The notes: a model not told the origin generated them from the letters alone. Counted from the first letter of the stretch, positions 51,474-60,419 are shown. The stretch is 64,000 nucleotides of DNA from Streptomyces omiyaensis (GCF_014650895.1 NZ_BMVV01000001.1:538044-602043); one strand, 5' to 3'. Made by a program: numbers and translations.

Positions 51474-52902
51474 CGAGGTAGGCCTCCAGACCGTGACGGC
51501 CGCCCTCGCGGCCGAAGCCCGACTCCTTGTAGCCGCCGAAGGGCGAGGTCGGATCGAACTTGTTGAACGTGTTGGCCCAGACGACACCGGCGCGGAGCTT
51601 GTTCGCGACCGCGAGGATGCGGGAGCCCTTCTCCGTCCAGATGCCGGCGGAGAGGCCGTACTGGCTGTTGTTGGCCTTGGCGACGGCCTCGTCCGGGGTG
51701 CGGAAGGTCAGCACCGACAGGACCGGGCCGAAGACCTCGTCACGGGCGATGGTGTGCGCCTGGGTGACGTTGGTGAAGAGCGTCGGCGCGAACCAGTAGC
51801 CGGCCTCCGGGAGGTCGCAGGCGGCGGTCCAGCGCTCGGCGCCCTCCGCCTCGCCCTGCGCGACCAGGGAGGTGATCCGGGCCAGCTGCTCCTCGGAGTT
51901 GATGGCGCCGATGTCGGTGTTCTTGTCGAGCGGGTCGCCGAGGCGGAGCGTCGACAGGCGGCGCTTGAGGCTGTCGAGCAGCTCGTCCTGGATCGACTCC
52001 TGGACCAGCAGGCGGGAGCCCGCGCAGCAGACCTGGCCCTGGTTGAAGAAGATGCCGTTGACGATGCCCTCGACGGCCTGGTCGAGGGGGGCGTCGTCGA
52101 AGACGATGTTGGCGCCCTTGCCGCCCAGCTCCAGGGTGACCTTCTTGTCGGTGCCCGCGACCGTGCGGGCGATCTGCTTGCCGACGGCGGTCGAGCCGGT
52201 GAAGGCGACCTTGTTCACGTCGGGGTGCGCCACGAGGGCGGCGCCGGCGTCCCCGTACCCGGGGAGGATGTTGACGACGCCCTTCGGCAGCCCGGCCTGG
52301 CGGCAGACGTCCGCGAAGAACAGGGCGGAGAGCGGGGTCGTCTCGGCGGGCTTCAGGACGACCGTGTTGCCGGTGGCGAGCGCCGGGGCGATCTTCCACG
52401 CCAGCATCAGCAGCGGGAAGTTCCACGGGATGACCTGGCCGGCGACGCCGAGCGGGCGCGGGTTCGCGCCGTAGCCGGCGTGGTCGAGCTTGTCGGCCCA
52501 GCCCGCGTAGTAGAAGAAGTGCGCGGCGACCAGGGGGAGGTCCGCGTCGCGGGTCTCCTTGATCGGCTTGCCGTTGTCCAGGGTCTCCAGGACGGCCAGC
52601 TCGCGGCTGCGCTCCTGGATGATCCGGGCGATCCGGAAGAGGTACTTGGCGCGCTCGGAGCCGGGGAGCGCGGACCACTTCTCGAAGGCCTTGCGGGCGG
52701 CCTTGACCGCGCGGTCCACGTCCGCCTCGCCCGCCTGGGCGATCTCGGAGAGGACCTCCTCGGTGGAGGGGGAGACGGTCTTGAAGACCTTGCCGTCGGC
52801 CGCGTCGGTGAACTCGCCGTCGATGAACAGGCCGTAGTTCGGGGCGATGTCGACGACGCCGCGCGACTCGGGCGCGGGGGCGTACTCGAAGGGGGAGGTC
52901 AT
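51463..52902 (-). CDS. Aldehyde dehydrogenase (NAD+), complete
   Basis: The 479-residue enzyme has all ALDH features: GQVIPWNFPLLMLAWKIAPALATGNTVVLKPAE, FTGSTAVGKQIA, VTLELGGKGANIVF with the catalytic Glu, GQVCCAGSRLLV with the nucleophilic Cys, and DEVFGPVLSVLTF. It starts five bases after the deoC stop, so it most likely oxidises acetaldehyde from deoxyribose 5-phosphate cleavage to acetate. Other aldehydes are possible. Confidence 0.93.
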   Translation of the reverse strand: MTSPFEYAPAPESRGVVDIAPNYGLFIDGEFTDAADGKVFKTVSPSTEEVLSEIAQAGEADVDRAVKAARKAFEKWSALPGSERAKYLFRIARIIQERSRELAVLETLDNGKPIKETRDADLPLVAAHFFYYAGWADKLDHAGYGANPRPLGVAGQVIPWNFPLLMLAWKIAPALATGNTVVLKPAETTPLSALFFADVCRQAGLPKGVVNILPGYGDAGAALVAHPDVNKVAFTGSTAVGKQIARTVAGTDKKVTLELGGKGANIVFDDAPLDQAVEGIVNGIFFNQGQVCCAGSRLLVQESIQDELLDSLKRRLSTLRLGDPLDKNTDIGAINSEEQLARITSLVAQGEAEGAERWTAACDLPEAGYWFAPTLFTNVTQAHTIARDEVFGPVLSVLTFRTPDEAVAKANNSQYGLSAGIWTEKGSRILAVANKLRAGVVWANTFNKFDPTSPFGGYKESGFGREGGRHGLEAYLDVR

Positions 52903-52907
52903 GTCGA

Positions 52908-53867
52908 TCAGTCCACCGTCACGTAATCGGGGCCGGAGTAGTGGCCGGTGGCCATCTTCTGGCGCTGCATCAGCAGGTCGTTGAGCAGGCTGGAGGCGCC
53001 GAAGCGGAACCAGTGGTTGTCCAGCCAGTCCGGTCCCGCGGTCTCGTTGACCAGCACCAGGAACTTGATGGCCTCCTTGGTGTTGCGGATGCCGCCGGCC
53101 GGCTTCACGCCGATCTGCACGCCGGTCTGGGCGCGGAAGTCGCGCACCGCCTCCAGCATGAGCAGGGTGTTGGCCGGGGTGGCGTTGACCGCGACCTTGC
53201 CGGTCGAGGTCTTGATGAAGTCGGCGCCGGCCATCATGCCGAGCCAGGAGGCGCGGCGGATGTTGTCGTACGTGGACAGCTCGCCGGTCTCGAAGATCAC
53301 CTTGAGGCGCGCGCGGTCGCCGCACTCGGCCCTGATCGCGGCGATCTGCTCGTAGACCTCCAGGTAGCGGCCGGCGAGGAAGGCGCCGCGGTCGATGACC
53401 ATGTCGATCTCGTCCGCGCCGGCGGCGATCGCGTCGGCGGTGTCGGCCAGCTTCACGGGGAGGGCGGCGCGGCCGGCCGGGAAGGCGGTGGCGACCGAGG
53501 CGACCTTGACGTCCGAGCCCGCGAGGGCGGCCTTGGCGGTGGCCACCATGTCGGGGTAGACGCAGACGGCGGCGGTCGTCGGGGTCGTGCGGTCGGTCGG
53601 GTCGGGGTGGACGGCCTTGGCGGCGAGGGCCCGGACCTTGCCCGGGGTGTCCGCGCCTTCGAGCGTCGTCAGGTCGATCATGGAGATGGCCAGGTCGATG
53701 GCGTACGCCTTGGACGTGGTCTTGATCGAGCGGGTGCCGAGGGACGCGGCGCGCGCCTCCAGGCCCACGGCGTCGACGCCGGGCAGCCCGTGGAGGAAGC
53801 GGCGCAGCGTGCTCTCGGACGCGGTCACGTCGGCGAAAGCTGCTGCTGCGGATGCAGTGGTGGGCAT
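52908..53867 (-). CDS. deoC: Deoxyribose-phosphate aldolase
   Basis: This 319-residue class I aldolase cleaves 2-deoxyribose 5-phosphate to acetaldehyde and glyceraldehyde 3-phosphate. Motifs are AVCVYPDMVATAKAAL, VASVATAFPAG, DEIDMVIDRGAFLAG, LKVIFETGELS, ADFIKTSTGKVAVNATP with the Schiff-base Lys, and GVKPAGGIR. It is about 60-90 residues longer than E. coli DeoC, with an extra N-terminal segment and a C-terminal tail. The start may be ATG 53867 or GTG 53873; TATGCT (53885-53880) predicts a transcript beginning at 53873. It heads the deoC-ALDH-ALDH-like operon under an exact nucleoside operator. Confidence 0.95.
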   Translation of the reverse strand: MPTTASAAAAFADVTASESTLRRFLHGLPGVDAVGLEARAASLGTRSIKTTSKAYAIDLAISMIDLTTLEGADTPGKVRALAAKAVHPDPTDRTTPTTAAVCVYPDMVATAKAALAGSDVKVASVATAFPAGRAALPVKLADTADAIAAGADEIDMVIDRGAFLAGRYLEVYEQIAAIRAECGDRARLKVIFETGELSTYDNIRRASWLGMMAGADFIKTSTGKVAVNATPANTLLMLEAVRDFRAQTGVQIGVKPAGGIRNTKEAIKFLVLVNETAGPDWLDNHWFRFGASSLLNDLLMQRQKMATGHYSGPDYVTVD

Positions 53868-53879
53868 GGTCACCAGTCG

Positions 53880-53898
53880 AGCATATCTACGCGCGTAG
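53880..53898 (-). promoter_or_regulatory. Nucleoside-regulon operator and promoter of deoC
   Basis: An exact CTACGCGCGTAG (53887-53898) lies immediately upstream of TATGCT (53885-53880), the presumed -10 on the minus strand. TGTACA (53909-53904) at an 18-base spacing could be the -35. The predicted start point coincides with GTG 53873. Confidence 0.82.
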
Positions 53899-53990
53899 CG
53901 ACCTGTACAGGGGAGGGGGTCCGGGGCGGGGTGTCGTGCGTCTCGCGGTCCGGCCGGCGAGGAGGGGGACGAGTGGGGCCGGTGACGCCT

Positions 53991-54006
53991 GTCACGCGCC
54001 TGTGAC
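53991..54006. promoter_or_regulatory. AfsQ1-box-like site upstream of the surface protein
   Basis: GTCAC-GCGCCT-GTGAC fits GTnAC-N6-GTnAC and overlaps a GTGAC-GCCT-GTCAC inverted repeat (53982-53995). It lies about 150 bases before the surface-protein ATG. A chance match is possible because the consensus fixes only eight bases. The region just after it (54026-54055) is unusually AT-rich. Confidence 0.4.
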
Positions 54007-54148
54007 GTGGAGCGGATGGATCCCCCATACAAGATCTTTAGATTATTCATCAGCAGCCAGCGAGAACTCACCGGCCCTCCCCGACCGAGACATCAGCCAG
54101 GCATGCGGCTCTTCTCTTATCCGCCACCGAATCTTCTCGGGAGTCGTA

Positions 54149-55618
54149 ATGCGCACCGCCCTTCGCACCGCTCTTGCCGCCGCGCTCGTCGCGGGCGTCG
54201 CCGCCACTCCGGTCCTCGCGGCCGGCAGCGCGTTCGCCGCCGGTACGGCCCCGGCGCCGACCGCCACCGCGACCACCGCGCCCGCCGCGCCCGCCGAGGC
54301 CGTCGCGCCCGAGAAGGCCCCGGAGAAGCCCGCCGCCGCTGCCACCACCGCCCCCGCCGCCACCGCCCCGTCCGCGCCCGCGCCGGACGCCGACGTCCTG
54401 CTCCGCACGGTGAAGCTCGGCGGCGGCCTGACGGCGAAGGTGTACGACAAGGGCACCCAGCACCGGTACTTCACCGCCACCGTCCTGCGCGGCAGCGAGG
54501 TCCTGGGCGAGCTGAAGGCCGGCGGCGGCTACGCGAAGAGCGACACCGGGGTCTTCTCCGGGTACGCCGTGACGCTGGACGCCGAGGGCGGGGTCACCGC
54601 CGTCGAGGCCGGTCCGGAGCACGCCACCCCGGTCCGCACCGAGAAGCTGATCGGCGGCCGGACCGCCAAGATCTACAAGCTCAAGGACCGGAACCACATC
54701 GCGGAGCTCTTCCTCGACGGCCGCAAGGTCGACGAGCTCCACGCGGCCGGCCGTTCCGTCGCCGCTTGGGACGTCAGCACCGAGTACTTCGTCCTCAACC
54801 CGGACGGCACCACCTACAACTGGGTCGGCACCACCGCCCCCTTCAAGCACGGCTTCTACCGGCTCGTCGACGGCACGGTCCTGGAGGTCCGCTTCGACGG
54901 CTCCACCACCGGCCTCCAGAGCGTCGACCCCGCCACGGGCAAGGGCAGCGGCTTCACCTACCCCTCCGGCCACGGCCGCAAGGTCCTCTTCTACGGCAAG
55001 GCCGTCGTCGTCCTGGAGACCACCGGCCACTTCGCCGCCTACGTCCCCGGCGCGGCCCGGCAGTCCGCCCCGCAGCCCTACAACATGGAGACGGGCAAGG
55101 TCGACCACTGCCTGCCCCAGAGCATCGCCTACGCGATCGGCGCGGGCACCCAGGCCCAGCTCACCATGACCACGAAGGGCCCGCAGGCCAAGATCGTCAC
55201 CGCCGGCGACGACAAGGTCATCGGCGTCCTCGACCGCGCGCACCCCTCGCTGCCCGCGAGCGCCGGCATCGTCGCCCGGATCGACGGCGCCTTCACCGCC
55301 ACCCCGTCCCTCTACACCAAGGTCGAGGGCGGCGAGGCCAAGGGCTCCAGCACCCCCTTCCCGCGGCTCCCGAAGGGCTGCTCCGTGGAGGGCGTGGCCC
55401 CGGCGGGCCAGGCACAGGGCGGCGGCTCGGACGGCACGGACGCCCAGGGCGGCCAGACGTCCGTCGTGCCGCGGGGCGGGGTCGCGGCCGGTGCCGAGTC
55501 CGGTGCCGGGGAGGGCTCCGGCACGCTGCTCGCGGTCGGCGCCGGCGCGGCCTCGCTGGCCGCCGCCGGGCTCGGCTTCACCGTGCTGCGCCGCCGTACC
55601 GCCGCGGCCCGCGCCTGA
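54149..55618 (+). CDS. Secreted surface protein with C-terminal anchor, likely sortase substrate
   Basis: The 489-residue protein has a signal peptide (RTALAAALVAGVAATPVLAAGSAFA), an Ala/Pro/Thr linker to about residue 85 and then a beta-rich exported region with repeats of the type VLLRTVKLGGGLTAKVYDKG and PVRTEKLIGGRTAKIYKL. The C-terminus has VPRGGVAAG (440-448), a Gly/Ser/Ala stretch, a membrane helix (LLAVGAGAASLAAAGLGFTVL) and RRR. This is the layout of a sortase signal, with a VPRG-type motif in place of LPxTG or LAxTG. The class F sortase gene follows at once. The function of the exported domain is unknown. Confidence 0.8.
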   Translation: MRTALRTALAAALVAGVAATPVLAAGSAFAAGTAPAPTATATTAPAAPAEAVAPEKAPEKPAAAATTAPAATAPSAPAPDADVLLRTVKLGGGLTAKVYDKGTQHRYFTATVLRGSEVLGELKAGGGYAKSDTGVFSGYAVTLDAEGGVTAVEAGPEHATPVRTEKLIGGRTAKIYKLKDRNHIAELFLDGRKVDELHAAGRSVAAWDVSTEYFVLNPDGTTYNWVGTTAPFKHGFYRLVDGTVLEVRFDGSTTGLQSVDPATGKGSGFTYPSGHGRKVLFYGKAVVVLETTGHFAAYVPGAARQSAPQPYNMETGKVDHCLPQSIAYAIGAGTQAQLTMTTKGPQAKIVTAGDDKVIGVLDRAHPSLPASAGIVARIDGAFTATPSLYTKVEGGEAKGSSTPFPRLPKGCSVEGVAPAGQAQGGGSDGTDAQGGQTSVVPRGGVAAGAESGAGEGSGTLLAVGAGAASLAAAGLGFTVLRRRTAAARA

Positions 55619-55755
55619 CCCGCGCCGCCCCGGGCCTACGACCCGTACGCCCAGCTCCCCGCCCTCGACCCGAGCCCGGAGCGCACCACCACCCCAGGCC
55701 GGCCGTCGCCACCCCTCGACGGCCGGCCGCACCCGTCCTCCCGGAGAGCCGTCCC

Positions 55756-56379
55756 ATGCGCCGCCGCACCCTCACCGCCACCGTCCTCCTCGTGGCCGCC
55801 CTCGCCGGCTGTTCGGCGCAGGCCGGGCCGACCGCCGCCACCCCGCCCGCCCGGATCGCGGAGCCGAGCGCCCCGGCGCCCGCCGCCACCGCCTCCGCCG
55901 CGCCGGTGAAGCCGCTCGCCCGCTCGCTGCCCGTGCGCGTCCAGCTGCCCTCGGCCGCCGTCGACGCCCGGGGGATCCTGGACCTCGGCCTGAACGCCGA
56001 CGGGACCGTCGAGGTGCCCTCGGTCGCCCAGGCCGACCGGATCGGCTGGTACACGAAGGGCGTCACGCCCGGCGAGACCGGGCCCGCCGTCCTCATCGGG
56101 CACTTCGACACCGAGCGCGGGCCGGCCGTGCTGAAGGACGTCTCCAAGGTCCGGGTCGGCGACGAGCTCACCGTGACCCGCGCCGACGGCACCGCCGCCG
56201 TCTTCCGGGTCCGCGAGCTCCAGCAGGTCGACAAGGACGCCTTCCCCACGGAGAAGGTGTACGGCGACACCCGTCGGCCCGAGCTCCGCGTCATCACCTG
56301 CGGCGGCGAACTCGTCGACGGGCACCGGCCGGACAACATCATCCTCTACGCCGACCTGGTCGCCGCCCGGCGGGCCTGA
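55756..56379 (+). CDS. Class F sortase, lipoprotein type
   Basis: The 207-residue protein has a signal with lipobox LAGC (Cys near residue 19), a Pro/Ala linker and a sortase domain: LPVRVQLPSAAVDARGIL, DRIGWYTKGVTPGETGPAVLIGHFDT with catalytic His116, LRVITCGG with catalytic Cys182, and candidate Arg191 in GHRPDN. This is the class F pattern. It should cleave and anchor exported proteins with a C-terminal sorting signal. The preceding surface protein, 137 bases upstream on the same strand, is the obvious substrate. Lipid anchoring, rather than a membrane helix, is notable. Confidence 0.9.
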   Translation: MRRRTLTATVLLVAALAGCSAQAGPTAATPPARIAEPSAPAPAATASAAPVKPLARSLPVRVQLPSAAVDARGILDLGLNADGTVEVPSVAQADRIGWYTKGVTPGETGPAVLIGHFDTERGPAVLKDVSKVRVGDELTVTRADGTAAVFRVRELQQVDKDAFPTEKVYGDTRRPELRVITCGGELVDGHRPDNIILYADLVAARRA

Positions 56380-56529
56380 CCCCGGGCCGCGCGGAGCGCC
56401 GGGCGGGACGGGCGGTACGGGAGGGCCGGGCGGCAGCGCGGCGAGCGGCGCGCCGGGCAGAGAGCGCCGGGCTGTGTGCCGAGCGGGGCGCCCGAGCCTC
56501 CCGGCGGCTCCTGAGGCAGAATCGGCGGC

Positions 56530-57174
56530 ATGACGAGCCCCGCGCCCTCCGAGCCGACCCCCGAGCCGACCTCCGCCGACCGCGTCTTCCGGTCCTCCTT
56601 CGGCATCGCGGGAGGCGTGCTGCTGCTCGCCATCGTGCTCGTCTTCGTGATCGACGCGCTGATGCGCGGCGAGGGCCAGGCGCCCTGGCTGGCGCTGGCC
56701 GGCCTGGTGATCGCGGTACCGCTGATCATCGCCTTCACCCTGCGCCCCGCCGTCTACGCCAACGAGGACCGGCTCCGGATCCGCAACCCCTTCCGCTCGA
56801 TCCTGCTGCCCTGGGCGGCGGTCGCCGACCTCCGGGCCGGCTACTCCAGCGAGGTCTTCACCAAGGAGGGCGCGAAGTACCAGCTGTGGGCCGTGCCCGT
56901 CTCGCTGCGGCAGCGGAAGAAGGCCGCCCGCCGGGCCGCGCGCGCCTCCCAGGACGACCCCCACGGCCGCACCTCGACCACCGCCGACGTCCGGGACAGC
57001 GCGGCGCGCACCGCGCCCACCGACCAGACCGTGGCGGACCTGCGGGAGATGGCCGAGCGGTACCAGGGCCGTACCGGGGCGCAGGGAGCGCCCCAGGTCC
57101 GCTGGGCGTACGAGATCATCGCCCCGGTCGTCGTCGGCCTGATCCTCTTCGTGGTGCTCTCCGCGATCGGCTGA
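56530..57174 (+). CDS. PH-domain-containing membrane protein
   Basis: The 214-residue protein has two N-terminal membrane helices (FGIAGGVLLLAIVLVFVID, LALAGLVIAVPLIIAF). A bacterial PH-like domain with an unusual basic insert follows (LRPAVYANEDRLRIRNPFRSILLPWAAVADLRAGYSSEVFT, then RQRKKAARRAARAS). A C-terminal membrane helix (YEIIAPVVVGLILFVVLSAIG) closes the protein. The family role is unknown. It is followed by a strong terminator facing the convergent phosphosugar mutase gene. Confidence 0.85.
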   Translation: MTSPAPSEPTPEPTSADRVFRSSFGIAGGVLLLAIVLVFVIDALMRGEGQAPWLALAGLVIAVPLIIAFTLRPAVYANEDRLRIRNPFRSILLPWAAVADLRAGYSSEVFTKEGAKYQLWAVPVSLRQRKKAARRAARASQDDPHGRTSTTADVRDSAARTAPTDQTVADLREMAERYQGRTGAQGAPQVRWAYEIIAPVVVGLILFVVLSAIG

Positions 57175-57244
57175 GTCCCCGAGGACGGCGGACTACGTCG
57201 ACGGGCGCTTCGGATAGGGGTGCCGGGCGCCGGGCGCACGGCGA

Positions 57245-57276
57245 AGGGCCGGTACGGGCGTTCCCGTACCGGCCCT
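57245..57276. terminator. Bidirectional terminator, PH-domain gene / phosphosugar mutase
   Basis: AGGGCCGGTACGGG (57245-57258) pairs perfectly over 14 bases with 57263-57276, loop CGTT. Confidence 0.88.
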
Positions 57277-57293
57277 CGGGCGTCGGCCCCGGC

Positions 57294-58946
57294 TCACAGC
57301 CCCGCGGCCGCCGCCAGGTCCTTCTTCAGCGCGCCCAGCACCTCGGCGCCGGTCGCCCGCGCCGCGGCCAGGCCGCTCGCGCCGGCGACCGGGACCACGA
57401 CCTCCAGGTAGCACTTCAGCTTCGGCTCCGTGCCCGACGGGCGGACGATCACCCGGGCCCGGTAGTCGCCGTCCAGGTGGTAGCGCAGGCCGTCGGTGGG
57501 CGGCAGCGACTCCGTCCCCCGGGTCAGGTCCTCCGCCGACACGACCGACAGCCCCGCGAGCCGCACCGGGGGCCGCTCGCGCAGCGCCGCCATCGCGTCC
57601 GCGATGACCGACAGGTCCTCCACCCGCACCGACAGCTGGTCGGTGGCGTGCAGCCCGTGCTCCACCGCCAGGTCGTCGAGGAGGTCGGTCAGGGTGCGGC
57701 CCCGCTCCTTCAGCTCCGAGGCCAGCTCGGCGACGAGCAGCGCCGCCGTGATGCCGTCCTTGTCGCGGACGCCCTCCGGGTCCACGCAGTAGCCGAGCGC
57801 CTCCTCGTAGCCGTACCGCAGCCCGTCCACCCGGGCGATCCACTTGAAGCCGGTCAGCGTCTCCTCGTACCCGACCCCGGCCGCCTCGGCGATCCGGCCG
57901 AGCAGCGAGGACGACACGATCGACTCGGCGAAGACGCCGGTGGCCCCCTTGCGCACCAGGTGCGCGGCGAGCAGCGCGCCGACCTCGTCGCCGCGCAGCA
58001 TCCGCCAGCCGCCGTCCACGGACGCGTCCGGGACGGCCACGGCGCAGCGGTCGGCGTCCGGGTCGTTGGCGATGACGAGGTCGGGGTCCACGGCCCGGGC
58101 CGCCTCGAAGGCGAGGTCCATGGCACCCGGCTCCTCCGGGTTCGGGAAGGCGACCGTCGGGAACGCCGGGTCGGGCTCGGCCTGCGCGGCGACCAGCGCC
58201 GGCGGCGGGAAGCCGTGCCGGGCGAAGGCCGCCGTCAGGACGTCCTTCCCGACGCCGTGCAGGGCGGTGTAGACGGTCCGCGCGCCGCGCGGCGAGCCGG
58301 GGGTCAGGACGGCGTCGGTCCGGGCCAGGTACGCCTCCAGGACCTCGTCGCCGAGCACCTCCCAGCCGTCCTCCGGCCGGGGCACGTCGGCGAGCGCCCG
58401 TACGGCGTCGATCCCGGCCGCGATCCCCGCGTCCGCCGGCGGCACGATCTGCGAGCCGTCGCCCAGGTACACCTTGTAGCCGTTGTCGCGCGGCGGGTTG
58501 TGGCTCGCGGTCACCTCGACGCCGGCGACGGCGCCCAGGTGCCTTATGGCGTAGGCCAGGACCGGCGTCGGCAGCGGGCGCGGCAGCAGCGCGGCGCGCA
58601 GTCCCGCGCCCGTCATCACCGCGGCGGTGTCCCGGGCGAAGTCGGCCGACTTGTAGCGGGCGTCGTAGCCGATGACGACCAGTCCGCCGGTCCGCCCCTC
58701 GGCCTTCAGGTAGGCGGCGAGTCCGGCGGCGGCCCGGATCACCACGGCCCGGTTCATCCGCATGGGCCCGGCGCCCAGCTCGCCGCGGAGCCCGGCGGTG
58801 CCGAACTGCAGGGTCCCGGCGAACCGGACGGCCAGCTCGTCCGTGTCGCCGCTCTCGATCAGCGCGGCGAGTTCGTCGCGGGTCTCGCCGTCGGGGTCCT
58901 CGGCGAGCCAGGCCTGGGCCCGGGCGAGGAGTTCGTCCTGCGTCAC
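57294..58946 (-). CDS. Phosphosugar mutase (PMM/PGM/phosphopentomutase family)
   Basis: The 550-residue four-domain alpha-D-phosphohexomutase has FGTAGLRGELGAGPMRMN, the catalytic phosphoserine Ser148 in TASHNPPRDNGYKVY, the metal loop DPDADR, a sugar-binding loop EALGYCVDP and the phosphate-binding loop RPSGTEPK. It is close to the PGM2/PmmB-type enzymes of actinobacteria. Given its neighbours (purine nucleoside phosphorylase and, 4 kb away, deoC), I infer phosphopentomutase activity converting ribose 1-phosphate and deoxyribose 1-phosphate to the 5-phosphates; glucose or mannose phosphates are the alternative. GTG 58946 has AAAGG nine bases upstream. Confidence 0.88.
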   Translation of the reverse strand: MTQDELLARAQAWLAEDPDGETRDELAALIESGDTDELAVRFAGTLQFGTAGLRGELGAGPMRMNRAVVIRAAAGLAAYLKAEGRTGGLVVIGYDARYKSADFARDTAAVMTGAGLRAALLPRPLPTPVLAYAIRHLGAVAGVEVTASHNPPRDNGYKVYLGDGSQIVPPADAGIAAGIDAVRALADVPRPEDGWEVLGDEVLEAYLARTDAVLTPGSPRGARTVYTALHGVGKDVLTAAFARHGFPPPALVAAQAEPDPAFPTVAFPNPEEPGAMDLAFEAARAVDPDLVIANDPDADRCAVAVPDASVDGGWRMLRGDEVGALLAAHLVRKGATGVFAESIVSSSLLGRIAEAAGVGYEETLTGFKWIARVDGLRYGYEEALGYCVDPEGVRDKDGITAALLVAELASELKERGRTLTDLLDDLAVEHGLHATDQLSVRVEDLSVIADAMAALRERPPVRLAGLSVVSAEDLTRGTESLPPTDGLRYHLDGDYRARVIVRPSGTEPKLKCYLEVVVPVAGASGLAAARATGAEVLGALKKDLAAAAGL

Positions 58947-58979
58947 GGTGATGCGCCTTTCGGAGTGCGGAGCGGGGAA

Positions 58980-59321
58980 GGAGGAGGCGGGTGGGGTGCG
59001 GCGGGGGCGGGTGCGTGCGGGGCGGGTGCGGGGATCCGTGCGGGGCCGGGCGGGGGTGCGTGCGGGTGGGGGTGGGGATGCGGGCGGGCGGTGCGGGACC
59101 GCTGCGCGGAGCCTTTCCCCGCCCCGCCCCCTCCCGAACCGGGGGCGGGCCCCCGGGCCCCCGTACGGCCTGCGGCCGCGCGGACCGGTTCCGGCCCCGC
59201 CGGCGCCCGGGGCACGGGTTCCGGGACGGAGCCCCGGTCACCGGAAGGGGCGGGGGAGGAGCCCCGCGCAGAGGCCCCACCACCGCACGGACCGTCCCAC
59301 CCGCAGGGGCACGCCACCCGC
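58980..59321. other. Low-complexity part of the 494-base gap between punA and the mutase
   Basis: 58980-59100 is G-rich on the plus strand with repeated GGGTGCG and GTGCGGG units. 59100-59320 is a mix of GC-rich stretches. I see no gene with a plausible ribosome site and no clear terminator. The promoter of the leftward mutase should lie at its left end (58950-59000), but no hexamers stand out. Confidence 0.5.
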
Positions 59322-59361
59322 ACGGGTACGGGTACGGGTACGGGTACGGGTACGGGTACGG
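59322..59361. repeat. (ACGGGT) hexanucleotide tandem repeat
   Basis: Six complete ACGGGT units run from 59322 to 59357, followed by ACGG, and are flanked by irregular CACCCGCAC and CACGGGCAC units to about 59420. The array lies between the punA stop and the mutase. It is likely to be length-variable. Any translation of it is a dipeptide repeat, so it is not a gene. Confidence 0.85.
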
Positions 59362-59440
59362 CACCCGCACCGGCTGCCCGCACGGGCACGGCACCCGCAC
59401 CCGGCCGCGCGCACGGGCACGCCGCCCGCCGCGGGGGCCG

Positions 59441-60244
59441 TCAGATCCGGTCGAGGACCCGCGTGAGCAGCTCGCCCATCCGCGCCGCCGAGTCGCGGCC
59501 CGCCTGGAGGACCTCCTCGTGGTTGAGCGGCTCGCCCGAGAGGCCCGCCGCCAGGTTGGTGACGAGGGAGATGCCGAGGACCTCCGCGCCGGCCTCGCGC
59601 GCGGCGATGGCCTCCAGGACGGTGGACATGCCGACGAGGTCGCCGCCCATGACGCGGACCATGTTGATCTCGGCCGGGGTCTCGTAGTGGGGGCCGGGGA
59701 ACTGGACGTACACGCCCTCCTCCAGCGTCTCGTCGACCTCCTTGCACAGCGCGCGCAGCCGCGGCGAGTACAGGTCGGTGAGGTCGACGAAGTTCGCGCC
59801 GACGATCGGCGAGGCGGCCGTCAGGTTGATGTGGTCGCTGATGAGGACCGGCTGGCCGGGGCGCATGCCCTCGCGCAGGCCGCCGCAGCCGTTGGTCAGG
59901 ACGACGGTCTTCACGCCGGCGGCGACGGCCGTGCGGACCCCGTGCGCGACGGAGGCGACCCCGCGGCCCTCGTAGAAGTGGGTGCGGCCGAGGAAGACCA
60001 GGACGCGCTTCTCGCCGATCTTGTACGAGCGGACCTTGCCGCCGTGGCCCTCGACGGCCGGCGGCGGGAAGCCCGGCAGCTCGGTGACGGGGAACTCGGC
60101 CTCGGGGGCGCCCAGGGCGTCGACGGCCGGGGCCCAGCCGGAGCCCATGACCAGGGCGACGTCGTGGTTCTCGACTCCGGTCAGCTCGCGCAGGCGCGCG
60201 GCGGCGGACTCGGCGGCCTCGTACGGGGTGGCAGTAGCGTTCAC
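59441..60244 (-). CDS. punA: Purine nucleoside phosphorylase (trimeric type)
   Basis: The 267-residue enzyme splits inosine, guanosine and deoxy forms with phosphate into base and (deoxy)ribose 1-phosphate. PNP-II motifs: [13 protein letters not shown] (phosphate loop), [26 protein letters not shown] with the substrate Glu, [10 protein letters not shown] and TNLAAG with the base-binding Asn. GTG 60244 is used. It receives inosine from adenosine deaminase, and its promoter region carries an exact nucleoside operator 85 bases upstream. Confidence 0.94.
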   Translation of the reverse strand: MNATATPYEAAESAAARLRELTGVENHDVALVMGSGWAPAVDALGAPEAEFPVTELPGFPPPAVEGHGGKVRSYKIGEKRVLVFLGRTHFYEGRGVASVAHGVRTAVAAGVKTVVLTNGCGGLREGMRPGQPVLISDHINLTAASPIVGANFVDLTDLYSPRLRALCKEVDETLEEGVYVQFPGPHYETPAEINMVRVMGGDLVGMSTVLEAIAAREAGAEVLGISLVTNLAAGLSGEPLNHEEVLQAGRDSAARMGELLTRVLDRI

Positions 60245-60310
60245 TGGCTCTTCTCGCCTCGGGGAGGGGGTCCGAGGGAGGTGACCCCGGACGGATTTCG
60301 TTCGCGAAGA

Positions 60311-60340
60311 AGCCTAGCCCGATAATTCCTACGCGCGTAG
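60311..60340 (-). promoter_or_regulatory. Nucleoside-regulon operator and promoter of punA
   Basis: An exact CTACGCGCGTAG (60329-60340) overlaps the expected -35 region for TAGGCT (60316-60311) on the minus strand. Confidence 0.8.
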
Positions 60341-60419
60341 ATGACGGCGCGGACGGACATGCGATCGTTGTCTTGTCGTTTCCCACGAAAGCGCCCCGCC
60401 CGGGGGTGGGGCCATGGCC

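Noticed and set aside
59322..59361. ACGGGT array as a coding dipeptide repeat or a telomere-like sequence
   Set aside because: No start, ribosome site or flanking domain supports coding, and Streptomyces telomeres are palindromic, not hexamer arrays.
55491..59687. A 1398-codon open frame on the plus strand
   Set aside because: It runs through the surface protein, sortase, PH-domain gene and the opposite-strand mutase. Its product is Arg/Pro/Ala-rich low complexity, typical of an alternative frame in GC-rich DNA.
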